A DNA stretch of 64,000 nucleotides from Robiginitalea sp. (GCA_024638915.1 JAHEJJ010000004.1:1-64000), one strand, 5' to 3'; shown: positions 22,756 through 32,407, counted from the stretch's first letter. Numbers and translations: made by a program. The notes: generated by a model not told the origin, from the sequence alone.

Positions 22756-25297
22756 CAGTGTTGTACTTTTATCGATTTTCTTTTTCTCTGTTATCTACAC
22801 ATGCTGGGGACAAGACGAGGGTACTGATGACCCGATATCGCTCGTTACCTATATTCAGGAACTCCAGACTCAATATGATGTAAAGTTCTCCTATCTGGAC
22901 GAGGATCTGGAATCCCTGACCATAAAAATACCACAGGAAACCGGGCTGGAAAAAATTCTCATAGCGCTTGAGAATCAAACCCAGCTGATCATCAAAAAAT
23001 TAAGTGACCGCTATTATACGCTCACAAAAAGTGTACTGGTGGATATCTGTGCCCAAATTCTGGATAATTTTGAGGATAATACCCTTGGTGGGGCCAGTAT
23101 CGAGGTCCTGGGCAGCAGTATTACGACCGTTACAAACGCCAAAGGCCAGTTTAGTCTAAACCGGATCCCAAGGAAGGCTGTGGTCCGTATCCGGCATATC
23201 GGATATAAAACGAAATATATCACCGCTGAGGATATTGTAAGTTCTGAATCTTGTGCCACATTGTTGATGGCGGTAAGCTATCAGGAATTAGAGGAGGTTG
23301 TGATCTATAAATTCCTGACCACCGGTATCTCTAAGCAAACAGACGGCAGTATACAGATCAACTCGTCCGAATTCGGGATCCTGCCGGGTTTGATCGAACC
23401 AGATGTCTTGCAAACGGTACAAGCTTTGCCAGGAATAAAGAGCATAGATGAAACGGTATCAGACATCAATATCAGGGGAGGTACCAACGATCAGAACCTG
23501 ATTCTATGGGATGGCATAAAAATGTATCAATCCGGTCATTTTTTTGGTCTTATTTCAGCTTTTAACCCCTACCTCACCGATAAGGTCTCTATTATAAAGA
23601 ATGGCACGAGTGCCCAGTATGGCGACGGGGTGAGCGGGGTGATTATTATGGAAACCAAGGATGAGATCGATTCTCGATTTAACGGAGGCGCGGGGTTTAA
23701 CCTTATCAGCGGGGATATTTACGGACAAATCCCCATAACCGATCGCTTAGCCTTACAGGTTTCTGGCCGGCGATCGACCACCGATTTTTTCAACACCCCA
23801 ACCTACAGAGTATTTTCTGAACGGGCCTTCCAGGATACGCAGATAAAAGTGTCGAATAGCAGTAGTAATGACAGAATAAGACAGGACGAAAATTTCTATT
23901 TCTATGACTTTACCGCAAAATTACTCTATGATCTTAACGATGAACACCAATTTCGCCTGAGCTTTATCAACATCAACAATCGTTTGGATTATACCGAGGT
24001 AAACCAAGACAATTCCCAAATTAACGAGAGTTCACTGGACCAGGCCAATCTGTCTTTTGGGGGCCGGTGGAACGCCAAATGGATGGATAATTTTTCAACC
24101 TCGTTAAATGCCTATTATACAAGATATAATCTCGATTCGCGTAACATAACGGCCTTTGGCCAGCAAGTTCTTGATCAGGTAAACGAAGTATTGGAGACCT
24201 CGGTAAAGCTTAACACAGACCTGCTCTTACTACAAGGACTACATTGGTACAACGGTTACCAGTTCAGTGAGGTGGGCGTTACCAATTTTACCGAAGTATC
24301 GCAACCTCCCTTCCAAAGTGATATCAAAGGGGTGATCAGGAGCCACTCGGCCTTTTCGGAAATCGGGTATGTCTCAGCAAATAATAAATTAAGGCTGCGA
24401 CTTGGCGGTCGATTCAACTATCTTGAAAACCTGGATACTTTTGAGGAGATCATTTTAGAGCCCCGAATGAATTTAAGTTACCAGTTAGCTCCCGGCTTTA
24501 CTTTCGAGGCACTGGGCGAATTCAAAAACCAGGTTACCAATCAGATAATAGACCTGGAACAAAATTTCCTGGGGATTGAGAAACGAAGATGGATCCTTTC
24601 CGATGAAGATACACTACCTATCACCAGAAGCAAACAAGGGTCCTTGGGATTGAGTTATGATAAGCGAAATTGGTTTCTGAGCCTTGAAGGCTTTTACAAA
24701 TGGGTTGATGGCATCAGCACCTCCACTCAGGGTTTTCAGAATCAGAATCAATTCAACGGGGAGATCGGAAATTACGATATAAAAGGACTGGAATTCCTGA
24801 TCAATCATAAAACCAACAACTTTAGCACATGGTTGAGTTACGCCTATAATTTAAATGATTATACTTTCGAAGACATTATTCCCCCCACTTTTCCCAACAA
24901 CCTGGATATCCGTCATACGTTAACCCTTGGTGGCACCTATACTTATGGCAATTTAAAACTAGGCCTGGGCTTTAATTACAGAACGGGAAAACCCTTTACG
25001 GAGCCTTTACCCGATCCGGATGGGATTGATAATAGCACCCTACCCGCCACTATAGTATACCAACCACCTAATTCAAGCCGTTTACCAGATTATTTGCGGG
25101 CCGATGCCTCGGCCCTGTATAGTTTCAACCTCAGTCCGAGGATAAAAGCTACTGCTGGACTTTCTTTACTCAATATATTCAGTAAAGAAAATATTTTGAA
25201 TGTTTACTACCGACTCAACAACCAATTGGAAATAGAAAGAATTGAAAGTATCTCGCTAGGTTTTACTCCTAATCTTAGTTTTAGGATTCGGTTTTAA
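22736..25297 (+). CDS. TonB-dependent outer-membrane receptor with STN signalling domain
   Basis: An 853-residue receptor: signal peptide (1-25), STN secretin/TonB short N-terminal domain (about 38-95, ELQTQYDVKFSYLDEDLESL), a carboxypeptidase-like beta-sandwich (about 103-190), plug (about 215-315, with VQALPGIKSIDETVSDINIRG and YGDGVSGVIIMETK) and a 22-stranded-type barrel ending in SFRIRF with C-terminal Phe. STN plus an adjacent FecR marks a transducer receptor, which both imports a ligand and reports its presence. Length is shorter than SusC proteins (about 1,000) and no SusD gene follows, so the ligand may be a siderophore, peptide or oligomer; it cannot be told here. Confidence 0.92.
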   Translation: MPRKLLNSVVLLSIFFFSVIYTCWGQDEGTDDPISLVTYIQELQTQYDVKFSYLDEDLESLTIKIPQETGLEKILIALENQTQLIIKKLSDRYYTLTKSVLVDICAQILDNFEDNTLGGASIEVLGSSITTVTNAKGQFSLNRIPRKAVVRIRHIGYKTKYITAEDIVSSESCATLLMAVSYQELEEVVIYKFLTTGISKQTDGSIQINSSEFGILPGLIEPDVLQTVQALPGIKSIDETVSDINIRGGTNDQNLILWDGIKMYQSGHFFGLISAFNPYLTDKVSIIKNGTSAQYGDGVSGVIIMETKDEIDSRFNGGAGFNLISGDIYGQIPITDRLALQVSGRRSTTDFFNTPTYRVFSERAFQDTQIKVSNSSSNDRIRQDENFYFYDFTAKLLYDLNDEHQFRLSFININNRLDYTEVNQDNSQINESSLDQANLSFGGRWNAKWMDNFSTSLNAYYTRYNLDSRNITAFGQQVLDQVNEVLETSVKLNTDLLLLQGLHWYNGYQFSEVGVTNFTEVSQPPFQSDIKGVIRSHSAFSEIGYVSANNKLRLRLGGRFNYLENLDTFEEIILEPRMNLSYQLAPGFTFEALGEFKNQVTNQIIDLEQNFLGIEKRRWILSDEDTLPITRSKQGSLGLSYDKRNWFLSLEGFYKWVDGISTSTQGFQNQNQFNGEIGNYDIKGLEFLINHKTNNFSTWLSYAYNLNDYTFEDIIPPTFPNNLDIRHTLTLGGTYTYGNLKLGLGFNYRTGKPFTEPLPDPDGIDNSTLPATIVYQPPNSSRLPDYLRADASALYSFNLSPRIKATAGLSLLNIFSKENILNVYYRLNNQLEIERIESISLGFTPNLSFRIRF

Positions 25298-26190
25298 TTC
25301 TTCTTCAACTTTCGAATGACAAACACATGAGGAAAGGTAATGGCGGCCAAAAAGGAGAATAAAAATGGCAGAAAACCGGTATGAGTATGGTCGACGAAAT
25401 AAAACAATAGTACCAGGGAAAGTACTGCAATCCCCCAATAGACTGCTGAAGACTTGAGATACTTTAGGAAATTTGATCGGTTAAATGTTCCATAGAGGTA
25501 CATTATCTGATCAGAAAGCGAGGGGACTGAATGCCAAATGATAAAATAGATCGCAAAGGCCCAAAGAAGTGATGCCGTATTAAAAACGATGAAGAAGACC
25601 GAAATATAGAATAATTGGAGTATAATTTCAGAATCTATTTGTTTAATTATTTTGGCATATAATAAAACAATAAATATTCCACTCAGCATTAAGCCATATG
25701 GATAAACCTGCTGATCAAATTGAATTCCGCTGATATTATAAATTATCGAGCTCACTTCCTCCCCATGAGCGGTAAATAAGAGGAAGAGCACAAAGAATCC
25801 ATAGAAGGTAAAGAATAGCACCTCTGGCCAGGTCCTGCCTTCAATTTTCAACGCCCAATGCTGCTCGCCAAAGTGGTATGCGCTAAAAAGTATAAACAAA
25901 CTCAGGGAGACCAACGGCATTAGGTAGAACAATCCTGCAATGCCCACTACAAAGACTACATAGTATATTAATATTCTCAGATAAACAGGAGATTTGTCCT
26001 CGTTTTCAGCTGTAGCCTGGATCAACTTGATATCGTTTGCGCCATGCAGAATCCCAAAGGAAAGGATCATGACATAAGCCAGGGTATCCTCCACCCTGTT
26101 TTCCAGGTAGACGGCCAACCAAAGCGAAAAGAATGTGGCCACAAGCATCACGCTGTTCAATCTTCCGAAGTACCCTCCCTTTTCATCCAT
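25294..26190 (-). CDS. blh: Brp/Blh-family beta-carotene 15,15'-dioxygenase
   Basis: A 298-residue polytopic membrane enzyme that splits beta-carotene into two retinal molecules for the neighbouring rhodopsin. The conserved iron-binding histidines are in place: FGILHGANDI (H49), YHFGEQHW (H106, H111), IIWHSVPS (H220) and FPHVF (H288). Its stop overlaps the last bases of the convergent TonB receptor gene by four bases. The gene diverges from the proteorhodopsin gene across 88 bases; TAATTTTG at 26263-26256 on the minus strand is a candidate -7 box. Carotenoid-forming crt genes are not in the window. Confidence 0.93.
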   Translation of the reverse strand: MDEKGGYFGRLNSVMLVATFFSLWLAVYLENRVEDTLAYVMILSFGILHGANDIKLIQATAENEDKSPVYLRILIYYVVFVVGIAGLFYLMPLVSLSLFILFSAYHFGEQHWALKIEGRTWPEVLFFTFYGFFVLFLLFTAHGEEVSSIIYNISGIQFDQQVYPYGLMLSGIFIVLLYAKIIKQIDSEIILQLFYISVFFIVFNTASLLWAFAIYFIIWHSVPSLSDQIMYLYGTFNRSNFLKYLKSSAVYWGIAVLSLVLLFYFVDHTHTGFLPFLFSFLAAITFPHVFVIRKLKKN

Positions 26191-26241
26191 TTATTTATCT
26201 TTTTTAACATATAATTAAATATGTTATTGTTTAATACTTAG

Positions 26242-26263
26242 TATTTTTACTTAAACAAAATTA
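26242..26263. promoter_or_regulatory. Divergent promoter region between blh and proteorhodopsin
   Basis: Very AT-rich 88-bp spacer. Plus strand: TATTTTTA at 26242-26249 (seven of eight to TAnnTTTG) 30 bases before the rhodopsin ATG. Minus strand: TAATTTTG at 26263-26256 (full match) 66 bases before the blh ATG. The two boxes are only six bases apart, so transcription of the pair may be mutually affected. Confidence 0.4.
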
Positions 26264-26278
26264 ACTAATAAATTCTTT

Positions 26279-27013
26279 ATGGAAAATTTTCTTGCATCCG
26301 TATCTCTAGTAGCAAAGATAGCTACAGATGATTATGTAGGCTTCACCTTTTTTGTCGGGTGTATGGCTATGATGGCAGCTTCTGCCTTCTTTTTCTTGTC
26401 TATGAACAGTTATGACAGGAAATGGAGAACCTCGATTCTGGTTTCAGGATTGATTACTTTTATCGCCGCAGTACATTATTGGTACATGCGCGACTACTGG
26501 GCTACAAACATGGAATCTCCAACCTTTTTCCGTTATGTGGACTGGATTCTTACCGTTCCACTAATGTGTGTGGAATTCTTCTTGATATTAAAAGTAGCTG
26601 GCGCCAAAAAATCATTGATGACAAAATTAATTTTTCTCTCGGTGATAATGCTTGTAACAGGCTATCTGGGAGAAGCGGTTTTCAGAGACCAGGCCTGGTT
26701 ATGGGGTCTGATTTCAGGGATTGCCTATTTCGCCATCGTTTATGAGATTTGGCTGGGTAATGCCAAAAAACTCGCTGTGGCAGCAGGGGGCGAAGTACTT
26801 AAAGCACACAAAATCCTCTGTTGGTTTGTCCTGGTCGGTTGGGCAATATATCCCATCGGATATATGGCCGGTACACCTGGATGGTATGAGGGTATTTTCG
26901 GTGGCTTGGCTATGGATGTGATATACAACGTAGGTGATGCTATCAATAAAATAGGTTTTGGACTGGTAGTATATAATCTTGCTGTGGTAGCTTCTACTAA
27001 AGCAGAAGCGTAA
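26279..27013 (+). CDS. Proteorhodopsin, light-driven proton pump (DTE type)
   Basis: A 244-residue seven-helix retinal protein. Helix C reads RYVDWILTVPLMCVEFFLI: Asp88 is the proton acceptor (D97 in the reference numbering), Thr92 equals T101 and Glu99 is the proton donor (E108), the DTE set of proton pumps rather than NDQ sodium or NTQ chloride pumps. His66 in AAVHYWYMR equals H75. Lys224 in DAINKIGFG is the retinal Schiff-base lysine. The spectral tuning site (105) is Met96, as in green-absorbing flavobacterial forms. It diverges from blh and ends in a strong terminator, so it is probably a single-gene transcript. Confidence 0.97.
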   Translation: MENFLASVSLVAKIATDDYVGFTFFVGCMAMMAASAFFFLSMNSYDRKWRTSILVSGLITFIAAVHYWYMRDYWATNMESPTFFRYVDWILTVPLMCVEFFLILKVAGAKKSLMTKLIFLSVIMLVTGYLGEAVFRDQAWLWGLISGIAYFAIVYEIWLGNAKKLAVAAGGEVLKAHKILCWFVLVGWAIYPIGYMAGTPGWYEGIFGGLAMDVIYNVGDAINKIGFGLVVYNLAVVASTKAEA

Positions 27014-27038
27014 TTATAAACGATTATATTTAGTTGTT

Positions 27039-27068
27039 AAGGCCGCTTTTTCAGCGGCCTTTTCTTTT
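27039..27068 (+). terminator. Intrinsic terminator of the proteorhodopsin gene
   Basis: Perfect 9-bp stem AAGGCCGCT / AGCGGCCTT with a 5-base loop, followed by TTCTTTT. It starts 26 bases after the rhodopsin stop and runs to the stop of the convergent argS gene. Confidence 0.92.
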
Positions 27069-28857
27069 ACATGCGATCTGGCATTTGAATACCCAGCAGT
27101 GCCATACCCGATGCAATTACATGGGCGACGGTTTTGGAGAGCTTAACACGGAACTGTCTTTTTTCGGCATCCTTTTCTCCTAAGATAGTAAGTTGCTGGT
27201 AGAAGGAATTAAATTCTTTCACCAACTCATAGATATAATTGGCTACCTGGGCAGGACTAAGATTATCAGCTGCCTGTTGTACCGTTTTCGGGAATTGCTC
27301 GATAATTTTTATGAGTTCCTTTTCCTTGCTATGCAATAGCATATCGCGGCTGGTTTCCGGAATAACCTGCACTCCGCCTTTCTCCTCGAATTTTCTCATA
27401 ATAGAACGAATCCTGGCATAGGTATACTGTATGAATGGGCCGGTATTTCCCTGGAAGTCTACAGATTCCTCCGGATTGAACAAGATCCTTTTTTTGGGAT
27501 CCACTTTCAAAATGAAATACTTTAGCGCTCCCAATCCGATAATGCGGTACAAGGCCTGCTTCTCCTTATCGGAATAGCCTTCCAGTTTACCCAGCTCAAC
27601 AGAGATCTCCTCAGCCGTACGGGTCATTTCCTCAAGCAGGTCGTCTGCATCAACCACAGTCCCTTCCCTGCTTTTCATTTTGCCACTGGGCAGATCTACC
27701 ATCCCATAACTCAAATGATGCAACTGGTCGGCCCACGAATATCCAAGTTTTTGTAAGATGAGGAACAGTACTTTAAAATGATAATCCTGTTCGTTCCCGA
27801 CGGTGTAAACCATACCGGTGATATCCGGGAAATCCTTTACCCGTTGCAAGGCTGTACCCAGGTCCTGGGTCATATATACCGACGTACCATCGGACCGTAA
27901 AACGATCTTCTGGTCGAGGCCTTCCTCGGTGAGATCGATCCATACACTACCATCGGGTTTTCTGAAGAATACCCCTTTTGAAAGTCCTTCTTCGATAACA
28001 TCCTTCCCAAGTAAATAGGTCTTGCTTTCGTAATATAAGCGATCAAAATCTACACCCAGCTCGGCATAGGTCTTATTAAATCCTTCATAGACCCAATTAT
28101 TCATTTGCTTCCAGAGTGAAACAACCTTTTGGTCTGCTGCCTCCCATTTGCGCAACATTTCCTGGGCTTCCTTCAATATCGGGGCTTCTTTTTCCGCCTC
28201 TGCCCGCGAAATTCCTTCGGCAACCATATTTTCAACCTCTTCTTTATATGCTTTATCGAAGGCTACATAGTAATTCCCAACGAATTTATCGCCCTTGATT
28301 CCCTCAGACACCGGTGTTTTCCCATCTCCAAATTTAGACCAGGCCAGCATACTCTTGCATATATGGATCCCCCGGTCGTTCACGATCTGTGTTTTATATA
28401 CTTTCTTACCGGAAGCTTTTAACAATTCTGCCACCGAATATCCCAGCAAATTGTTTCTGACATGTCCTAAATGGAGTGGTTTATTGGTATTGGGCGAGGA
28501 ATATTCTACCATTACCGCATCAGCTGTGGTATTGGGCAGAAACCCATAGTTTTCGATGGCGTCGAGTGAATTAAAAAAATCTATATAATCCGCATCGGCG
28601 ATCACCAGGTTCAAAAAACCTTTTACCACATTAAACGTTTTAATGCCCTCGAGCTGAGACATAAGAGCTTCTCCAATAGCGGTTCCAATCGCCACAGGAT
28701 TCCCTTTTACAAATTTCAACATAGGGAATACAACAACGGTGATGTCGCCTTCAAAATCTTTACGCGTAGGTTGTAATTCAACGGTGGGCAAATCGGCATC
28801 AAATTGCTCCAACACCACTTGTTTGACTCGATCAATCAGGACCTTTTCGATATCCAT
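27067..28857 (-). CDS. argS: Arginyl-tRNA synthetase
   Basis: A class I aminoacyl-tRNA synthetase of about 596 residues that charges tRNA-Arg. The HIGH-type motif is NTNKPLHLGHVRNN, the second signature KMSKS-like site is SGKMKSREGTVV, and the C-terminal DALR anticodon-binding domain (FIQYTYARIRSI to the end) is complete. The first in-frame start is a GTG at 28860; the ATG right after it at 28857 is the likelier start. TAGTTTTG on the minus strand at 28885-28878 is a -7 box match about 20 bases upstream. Confidence 0.97.
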   Translation of the reverse strand: MDIEKVLIDRVKQVVLEQFDADLPTVELQPTRKDFEGDITVVVFPMLKFVKGNPVAIGTAIGEALMSQLEGIKTFNVVKGFLNLVIADADYIDFFNSLDAIENYGFLPNTTADAVMVEYSSPNTNKPLHLGHVRNNLLGYSVAELLKASGKKVYKTQIVNDRGIHICKSMLAWSKFGDGKTPVSEGIKGDKFVGNYYVAFDKAYKEEVENMVAEGISRAEAEKEAPILKEAQEMLRKWEAADQKVVSLWKQMNNWVYEGFNKTYAELGVDFDRLYYESKTYLLGKDVIEEGLSKGVFFRKPDGSVWIDLTEEGLDQKIVLRSDGTSVYMTQDLGTALQRVKDFPDITGMVYTVGNEQDYHFKVLFLILQKLGYSWADQLHHLSYGMVDLPSGKMKSREGTVVDADDLLEEMTRTAEEISVELGKLEGYSDKEKQALYRIIGLGALKYFILKVDPKKRILFNPEESVDFQGNTGPFIQYTYARIRSIMRKFEEKGGVQVIPETSRDMLLHSKEKELIKIIEQFPKTVQQAADNLSPAQVANYIYELVKEFNSFYQQLTILGEKDAEKRQFRVKLSKTVAHVIASGMALLGIQMPDRM

Positions 28858-28982
28858 CACAACTCTGTTTAAGGCTGCAAAACTAAGGAAATTTTAGGCT
28901 TAATAGATTAAAACTGAGGTCTCACTTCTTTTAAACAGGGCAATTGGTTATTTTTACTCAAATGCTATGAAAGAAGAATTCA

Positions 28983-29408
28983 ATGCTGGTCAATGTTTCA
29001 TACAACGATAAGAAGATCACAAAAAAGATCGACGAGGAAGTCGGTAATCCCTTCAAGCTGAAACAACGCTGGGCCATGGGCGGTATCGGATCCCCAAAGA
29101 TGGAAATCACCTCCAGCAGCCTTGAGATCAGAAACCTGCTCATCCTCGACAATAACCTCGATAGCTGCAATATAGAACTGCGTCCGAAGGGGATTATCCT
29201 TCGATTCCGATCCCTGCTCGAGACTTTTGCCCTGGTCATTCCATTTTATAAACTATCGATCTATAAAGGTGATATAGGGATATATTCGGTATACCGGGAT
29301 CATCATTTTGTAAAAGTAAAAGCCGATACCAAGGCCGTCCAGAAATTCTTCAAAAAACTAATGGATTACAAAGCCGATAATTTACCGACTTCAATAGATG
29401 ATTTATAA
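28983..29408 (+). CDS. Conserved hypothetical protein
   Basis: A 141-residue soluble protein without signal peptide. It has an alternating beta pattern (MLVNVSYNDKKITKKI, KMEITSSSLEIRNLLIL, GIILRFRSLLETFALVIPFYKLSIYKG, GIYSVYRDHHFVKVKA) and a C-terminal helix; this could be a PH-like or small beta-barrel fold. No characterised family is recognised. It starts a two-gene unit with the SDR gene three bases downstream, which hints at a linked function. Confidence 0.7.
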   Translation: MLVNVSYNDKKITKKIDEEVGNPFKLKQRWAMGGIGSPKMEITSSSLEIRNLLILDNNLDSCNIELRPKGIILRFRSLLETFALVIPFYKLSIYKGDIGIYSVYRDHHFVKVKADTKAVQKFFKKLMDYKADNLPTSIDDL

Positions 29409-29411
29409 GCA

Positions 29412-30836
29412 ATGAAAGTACTGGTTACAGGAGCGAATGGTTATATCGGAATGAGGCTTTTGCCACAGCTCCTCTCTATGGGTCACGAGGTGGTATGTAC
29501 CGTAAGAGATGCCAACAGGCTCAGTATCGATGACGAAACAAGGTCACGTCTCAATATTATAGAAATAGATTTTTTAGAAGAGGTAGTAAGCGGGAAATTA
29601 CCCAAGGATCTGCAAATCGCCTACTTCCTGATACATTCCATGAGTAGTTCGACACAGGAATTTACGGAAATGGAAGCGATTACCGCTCGTCATTTTAATC
29701 AATACGTAGCTGATACCAATATCGAACAGGTGATCTATCTCAGTGGGATCGTTAACGATGATCAACTTTCCAAACACTTATGGTCAAGAAGGAATGTCGA
29801 GCAAATCCTCTCTGAAGGCACATACCATCTTACGGTACTGCGCGCTGGCATCATTGTAGGTTCTGGAAGTTCTTCTTTTGAGATTATCAGGGACCTTTGC
29901 GAAAAACTCCCCCTGATGATCACTCCCAAATGGGTGCTTACCAAGTCGCAGCCTATCGCCATCCGCGATGTCATGACCTTCCTGACCGCTGTCATCGGAC
30001 ATAGTAAAACCTACGATCAGGCTTTCGATATTGCAGGACCTGATATTCTTACTTATAAGGAAATGCTAAAGCGCTATGCCAAGGCCAGAGGATTTAAGAA
30101 CTGGATTATTACCGTGCCCGTCATGACCCCTAAATTATCCTCATACTGGCTGTATTTTGTAACCTCAACCTCCTACAAACTGGCGCTCAATCTGGTCGAC
30201 AGCATGAAGATTGAAGTGATCGCCAAGGATAACCGCCTGGAAAAGTTGCTCGGTATTAAAACCCATACCTACGAGGAAGCCATAGATATGGCCTTCAAAA
30301 AAATCGAACAGAATCTGGTAGTGAGCAGCTGGAAAGACAGTATGATCAGCGGTCGCATCAATAGAAATCTGGAGAAATATATCCAGGTACCCCAGTTCGG
30401 GGTTCTGAAGGACGAAAAAACACTCAAAGTTGACGATCCTGAGAGAGTACTGGAACGCATTTGGAAAATAGGTGGTGAAAACGGCTGGTACTACGGGAGC
30501 TGGCTCTGGAAAATACGCGGGCTTATGGATAAAATCAGTGGTGGTGTCGGCTTGCGAAGAGGGCGGACGCACCCTGATAAGATATTTCCAGGCGATGCCC
30601 TCGACTTTTGGAGGGTATTGCTGGCCGACAAACCCGGTAAACGGTTATTGCTATTTGCAGAAATGAGGTTGCCGGGAGAAGCCTGGTTGGAATTTAAGCT
30701 CGATTCTAACAATGTTTTGCATCAAACTGCCACTTTTAGGCCAAAAGGTCTGAAAGGTCGTATTTATTGGTATTCGGTACTCCCCTTCCACTACTTTATA
30801 TTTGGTGGAATGATCCGAAATATTGCAAAAAATTAA
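29412..30836 (+). CDS. NAD(P)-binding SDR-type protein with DUF2867 C-terminal domain
   Basis: A 474-residue protein. The N-terminal Rossmann domain begins MKVLVTGANGYIG (dinucleotide motif TGxxGYIG, residues 6-13) and belongs to the atypical NmrA-like SDR group; the usual catalytic YxxxK is not evident, so it may bind rather than reduce. The C-terminal ~150 residues (RIWKIGGENGWYYGSWLWKIRG, FWRV, LLLFAEMRLPGEAWLEF, FRPKGLKGRIYWYSVLPFH) are DUF2867. The fused form is common in Bacteroidota and unassigned. It probably shares a transcript with the preceding hypothetical gene. Confidence 0.88.
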   Translation: MKVLVTGANGYIGMRLLPQLLSMGHEVVCTVRDANRLSIDDETRSRLNIIEIDFLEEVVSGKLPKDLQIAYFLIHSMSSSTQEFTEMEAITARHFNQYVADTNIEQVIYLSGIVNDDQLSKHLWSRRNVEQILSEGTYHLTVLRAGIIVGSGSSSFEIIRDLCEKLPLMITPKWVLTKSQPIAIRDVMTFLTAVIGHSKTYDQAFDIAGPDILTYKEMLKRYAKARGFKNWIITVPVMTPKLSSYWLYFVTSTSYKLALNLVDSMKIEVIAKDNRLEKLLGIKTHTYEEAIDMAFKKIEQNLVVSSWKDSMISGRINRNLEKYIQVPQFGVLKDEKTLKVDDPERVLERIWKIGGENGWYYGSWLWKIRGLMDKISGGVGLRRGRTHPDKIFPGDALDFWRVLLADKPGKRLLLFAEMRLPGEAWLEFKLDSNNVLHQTATFRPKGLKGRIYWYSVLPFHYFIFGGMIRNIAKN

Positions 30837-30913
30837 TAGTTTTTTGGCAAGTCGGGTAACGTTTTTGTCCGTAATTCGTTCTTAATTATACAGTAGCTTC
30901 TAACCCGTTGACG

Positions 30914-32407
30914 ATGATGCCAAAATCGATTTACTTTATTCTGCTTCTATGGATAAGCTATGGTGTGGCCACTGCACAGTCCGCATCAGTCAGTTCCCGG
31001 ATTATCGATGCCAAAACCGGTGATGCTATCCCCTACGCGACCGTTCAATTTGCAGAAAACAAAGGGATTATTACAAACGATGAGGGAGAATTTAGTCTTT
31101 ATTTGGCTCCTTCTATTCCCTTTGATTCAATCTACATATCCTCAATGGGATACGAAAAAACCGCAGTGGCGATTGAAAATGGAATTGATAGTCTGATCAG
31201 CATCGATCCCAAGCCTATCGAACTCAGCGAAGTCTATCTTTTCGATAAAGAGCTCAGTGCCGAAGAGATTATCGATAAGGTAAAAGAAAGACTTGCGGCT
31301 AACTACGACCAACAGCCCATCAGACAGCGATTGTTTTTCAGAAAATCGAGTCTGGACCGCCTTCGAAAATTCGATATCGCATTTAAAGAATCGACCATTG
31401 AAGAATTCAATGAACCCTTCATAGACAGCGTGCTTTCTGTCCTGCCAAAGGGCAATGCCTATTATACGGAGAGTTTATGCGATCTGTACATGAACCGCGA
31501 TTCGAGCAGATTGAATATCGAAAAGGCCGCAGAACTCTATGACAAGGATAATGAGGTCTCCATGGAGGCCTTGGGAAAAAAGATGGAGGATATTTTCAAG
31601 GCCAATGTAAAGCCAGATTCATACCTCAAAATAAAATCCGGTTGGTTTGGTACCAAGGTCCAGGTAGATTCTATGCTGGAGTCATCCGGTGAAGCCTCTG
31701 AAATCGAAAAAGAACTACAGGAATCACAGAACAAAGATTTTCATTCACATAAGAGGTGGCAGCTAGAAAACCTCTATGCTGATCTCTTTTATAGGGAAGA
31801 TTCAAAGTTGAATTTTATACAAAAATCCAATAAATACCGGTTTACTTTAAAAGGTTTTAATGCTATTGATGAGCAAGGGGTGTATGTATTAGATTTCGAA
31901 CCCAAAGGCGGTGCAGATTTTAAAGGAACTATTTATGTGAACCTTGAAGATTTCGCCCTTATGAGGGTAGACTACCAGAATGTGAAGTCGCTTCGCCGGA
32001 TAAAACTTTTAGGTTTTCATTACGAGGAGACCATATTGAAAGGGACAACCATCTTTGCCAAAAACGACAACGATGTTTATGATCTGCGATTTGTAAACAG
32101 GATAGAAGGCCGTTATATGGGGGTCGACCGACCACTGAAAGTGATAGAGAAAAATAAAAATGTCAAAGGCCGGCGAAAACAGAATGAATTATCGCTGAAC
32201 ATCGATTTGGTAAATATCAACACCGAAAAATTCGAACTCGTGGTTTACGATTCTCAGCTGATCACCATAAATGACTTTACTGCTGTCAAGGAAAATGAAA
32301 CAGTAAAAGCGACGTATATGTCGCGTTATGACCCTGAATTCTGGAACGGCTACAACATCATGGAGCCTAATCAGGCGATACGTGAATTCAGTATAAATTC
32401 GAAATAG
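30914..32407 (+). CDS. Exported protein with carboxypeptidase-like regulatory domain
   Basis: A protein of about 497 residues with a signal peptide (MMPKSIYFILLLWISYGVATAQ) and an N-terminal CarboxypepD_reg-like beta sandwich (about 25-110: SSRIIDAKTGDAIPYATVQF, NDEGEFSLYL, ISSMGYEKTAV). The remaining ~380 residues end in an outer-membrane-usher-like beta-rich region (FTLKGFNAIDEQGVYVLDFEPKG). Such proteins are frequent in Bacteroidota envelopes and not characterised. An in-frame TTG at 30908 precedes the ATG at 30914. It is followed 67 bases later by the BCCT gene on the same strand. Confidence 0.75.
   Translation: MMPKSIYFILLLWISYGVATAQSASVSSRIIDAKTGDAIPYATVQFAENKGIITNDEGEFSLYLAPSIPFDSIYISSMGYEKTAVAIENGIDSLISIDPKPIELSEVYLFDKELSAEEIIDKVKERLAANYDQQPIRQRLFFRKSSLDRLRKFDIAFKESTIEEFNEPFIDSVLSVLPKGNAYYTESLCDLYMNRDSSRLNIEKAAELYDKDNEVSMEALGKKMEDIFKANVKPDSYLKIKSGWFGTKVQVDSMLESSGEASEIEKELQESQNKDFHSHKRWQLENLYADLFYREDSKLNFIQKSNKYRFTLKGFNAIDEQGVYVLDFEPKGGADFKGTIYVNLEDFALMRVDYQNVKSLRRIKLLGFHYEETILKGTTIFAKNDNDVYDLRFVNRIEGRYMGVDRPLKVIEKNKNVKGRRKQNELSLNIDLVNINTEKFELVVYDSQLITINDFTAVKENETVKATYMSRYDPEFWNGYNIMEPNQAIREFSINSK

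Noticed and set aside
21165-25297. Assigning the sigma/FecR/TonB module to ferric citrate or siderophore uptake
   Set aside because: Gene arrangement fits surface signalling, but no siderophore or iron genes, Fur box or esterase were seen to specify the ligand.
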